A stretch of DNA of 6,712 nt from UKL13-2 sp031394335. GTDB lineage: Bacteria > Pseudomonadota > Gammaproteobacteria > Burkholderiales > Usitatibacteraceae. Positions 5,714 to 6,712 of this stretch are shown piece by piece; the stretch's first letter is position 1; the number at the start of each line of letters is the position of its first letter. The DNA is taken from the NCBI GenBank assembly GCA_031394335.1, contig JANMXS010000138.1, positions 1-6,712 of the forward strand, written 5' to 3'. The position numbers were made by a program, and so were the translations under genes. The notes under the pieces were generated by a model. That model made no database searches. It was not told the origin of the DNA and saw only the letters and a program-made list of their open reading frames with translations.

Positions 5714-6682
5714 CTACGGCGCGGCGGAAATGACTTCGGGTTCGGACTCTTTCTTCTTGTCCGGCTTCACAAAGTCTTCGCGCGAGACGCCCAGATACCT
5801 GGCGATCGGGCAGGCCACCAGCACCGAGGAATAAATACCAAAGCAGATGCCGATGGTCAGCGCCAGCGCGAAGTAGTGCAGGCTGGGCCCGCCGAAAATC
5901 AGCATGGCCAATACCATCATCTGCGTGAGGCCGTGGGTAATGATGGTGCGCGAGATGGTGCCGGTGATCGCCGCATCGAAAATTTCTTCGGTGGTGGCCT
6001 TGCGCATCTTGCGAAAATTTTCGCGTGCCCGGTCGAACACCACGACCGACTCGTTCACCGAATAACCGAGGATCGCCAGCACCGCCGCCAGCACCGGCAG
6101 GGAAAACTCCCACTGGAAGAAGGCGAAGAAGCCGAGGATGATGATCACATCGTGCAGGTTGGCGATGATAGTGGCAACCGCGAACCGCCACTCAAAACGG
6201 ATTGCCAGATAGAAGACGATCCCCAGACACACGAACAGCAAGGCCAGCGCGCCGTCGGTGGCAAGCTCATTGCCGACCTGGCCGCCGACGAACTCGGTGC
6301 GCGTCAGGTTGACCGAGGGCTCATCGGCGCGCAATGCGGTCATTACCGCATCGTTCTGCTTTTGCATCGCCTCGTTCTGGTTATTCGCCCCGGCAGTCAT
6401 TTTCAAGGGCAGACGGATCAGCACATCCTGCGCCGACCCAAACTTCAATACCTGTATATCGTTGAAGCCGGCCTTGTTGAGCGCGTCGCGAATCCGGTCG
6501 GGTTCAGCCGGCTTGGCGTATTTCACTTCCATCACCGCACCACCGGTAAATTCAATCGAAAAGTGCAGGCCCCTGGTGGCGAGGAACACGACCGCCAGCA
6601 GGAAGGTGATGAATGAGATCGCGTTGAACACCAGTGCATGGCGCATGAACGGGATCGACTTCTTGATTCTGAAAAATTCCAT
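5714..6682 (-). CDS. secF: Protein translocase subunit SecF
   Basis: SecF works with SecD as an inner membrane complex that uses the proton gradient to help pull proteins through the SecYEG channel. The 322 residues match E. coli SecF (323). A first membrane helix lies at about 17-35, followed by FSIEFTGG (41-48) at the start of the periplasmic domain (about 36-140), which ends in FVGGQVGNEL (131-140). Five more helices follow at about 143-161, 167-188, 194-216, 246-264 and 268-296. Conserved blocks are LHDV (176-179), LGYSVNESVVVFDRAREN (205-222) and TISRTIITHGLT (242-253). The charged C-terminal tail (about 299-317) is cytoplasmic. The ATG at 6682 has a good Shine-Dalgarno site and gives MEFFRIKKSIPFM, a usual start. 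secD is expected immediately upstream, beyond the right edge; dedA follows 23 bases downstream. Confidence 0.97.
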   Translation of the reverse strand: MEFFRIKKSIPFMRHALVFNAISFITFLLAVVFLATRGLHFSIEFTGGAVMEVKYAKPAEPDRIRDALNKAGFNDIQVLKFGSAQDVLIRLPLKMTAGANNQNEAMQKQNDAVMTALRADEPSVNLTRTEFVGGQVGNELATDGALALLFVCLGIVFYLAIRFEWRFAVATIIANLHDVIIILGFFAFFQWEFSLPVLAAVLAILGYSVNESVVVFDRARENFRKMRKATTEEIFDAAITGTISRTIITHGLTQMMVLAMLIFGGPSLHYFALALTIGICFGIYSSVLVACPIARYLGVSREDFVKPDKKKESEPEVISAAP

Positions 6683-6690
6683 TTGCTTTA

Positions 6691-6696
6691 CCTCTT
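6691..6696 (-). promoter_or_regulatory. Shine-Dalgarno site of secF
   Basis: AAGAGG on the - strand lies eight bases before the secF ATG at 6682, which supports that start. The remaining bases to the right edge probably belong to the secD-secF junction. Two minus-strand TAA codons there (6698-6700 and 6688-6690, in different frames) could each end secD, and I cannot choose between them. Confidence 0.65.
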
Positions 6697-6712
6697 GTTA
6701 ATTCCGGCGGCT

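Noticed and set aside
5531..6616. Open frame of 361 codons on the + strand opposite secF
   Set aside because: It lies antisense to a clear secF and the start of dedA. Its product is rich in Arg, Gly, His and Gln with no recognisable motif, as expected of an antisense shadow in GC-rich DNA.
6688..6712. Possible 3' end of secD on the - strand
   Set aside because: secD is expected here, but two frames offer a stop (6698-6700 and 6688-6690) and too few codons are visible to recognise the SecD C-terminus.

Overview
The window is a GC-rich, gene-dense stretch of ordinary chromosome from a proteobacterium. A betaproteobacterium is my best guess. It rests on the E. coli-like bacterial prolyl-tRNA synthetase, the linkage of a YihY/BrkB membrane protein with wrbA and a DUF2069 membrane protein, and a SecF of about the E. 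coli length. This is inference from protein character and gene order; I ran no search. I see no mobile elements, CRISPR arrays, tRNA or rRNA genes, prophage genes or toxin-antitoxin genes.

Layout, left to right. (1) The 3' third of proS (prolyl-tRNA synthetase) enters from the left edge on the + strand. It ends at 575 and meets a convergent gene across a 68-base gap that holds a long imperfect hairpin (584-627). (2) On the - strand, 644-1162 encodes an exported TlpA/ResA-like thiol-disulfide oxidoreductase with a CAPC active site. (3) A 130-base divergent intergenic region (1163-1292) carries a candidate promoter and a GATCGA-N6-TCGATC palindrome. It leads into (4) a 522-residue + strand protein (1293-2861) whose C-terminal part has the two c-di-GMP-binding signatures of a PilZ domain, unusually far apart. 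(5) After only 28 bases comes the convergent YihY/BrkB-family membrane protein (2890-3996, - strand). (6) Its start is divergent from wrbA (4058-4651, + strand), with a perfect TATAAT in the 61-base gap. (7) wrbA is followed with no gap by a DUF2069 four-helix membrane protein (4652-5074). (8) The end of that gene overlaps by 23 bases the convergent end of a DedA-family membrane protein (5052-5690, - strand). DedA lies 23 bases downstream of (9) secF (5714-6682, - strand), probably as the tail of a sec operon whose secD would lie beyond the right edge.

How the genes relate: several products act at or across the inner membrane. SecF is part of the SecDF export motor, DedA proteins act in membrane lipid homeostasis, and the TlpA-like protein handles thiol redox chemistry outside the cytoplasm. 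The YihY/BrkB and DUF2069 proteins are membrane proteins without a settled role. WrbA is a soluble quinone reductase. Apart from the likely secF-dedA and wrbA-DUF2069 operons, the genes look like independent housekeeping units. I found no convincing undescribed multi-gene system. The least explained item is the PilZ-like protein, with its long helical N-terminal region and its insertion between the two ligand-binding motifs.
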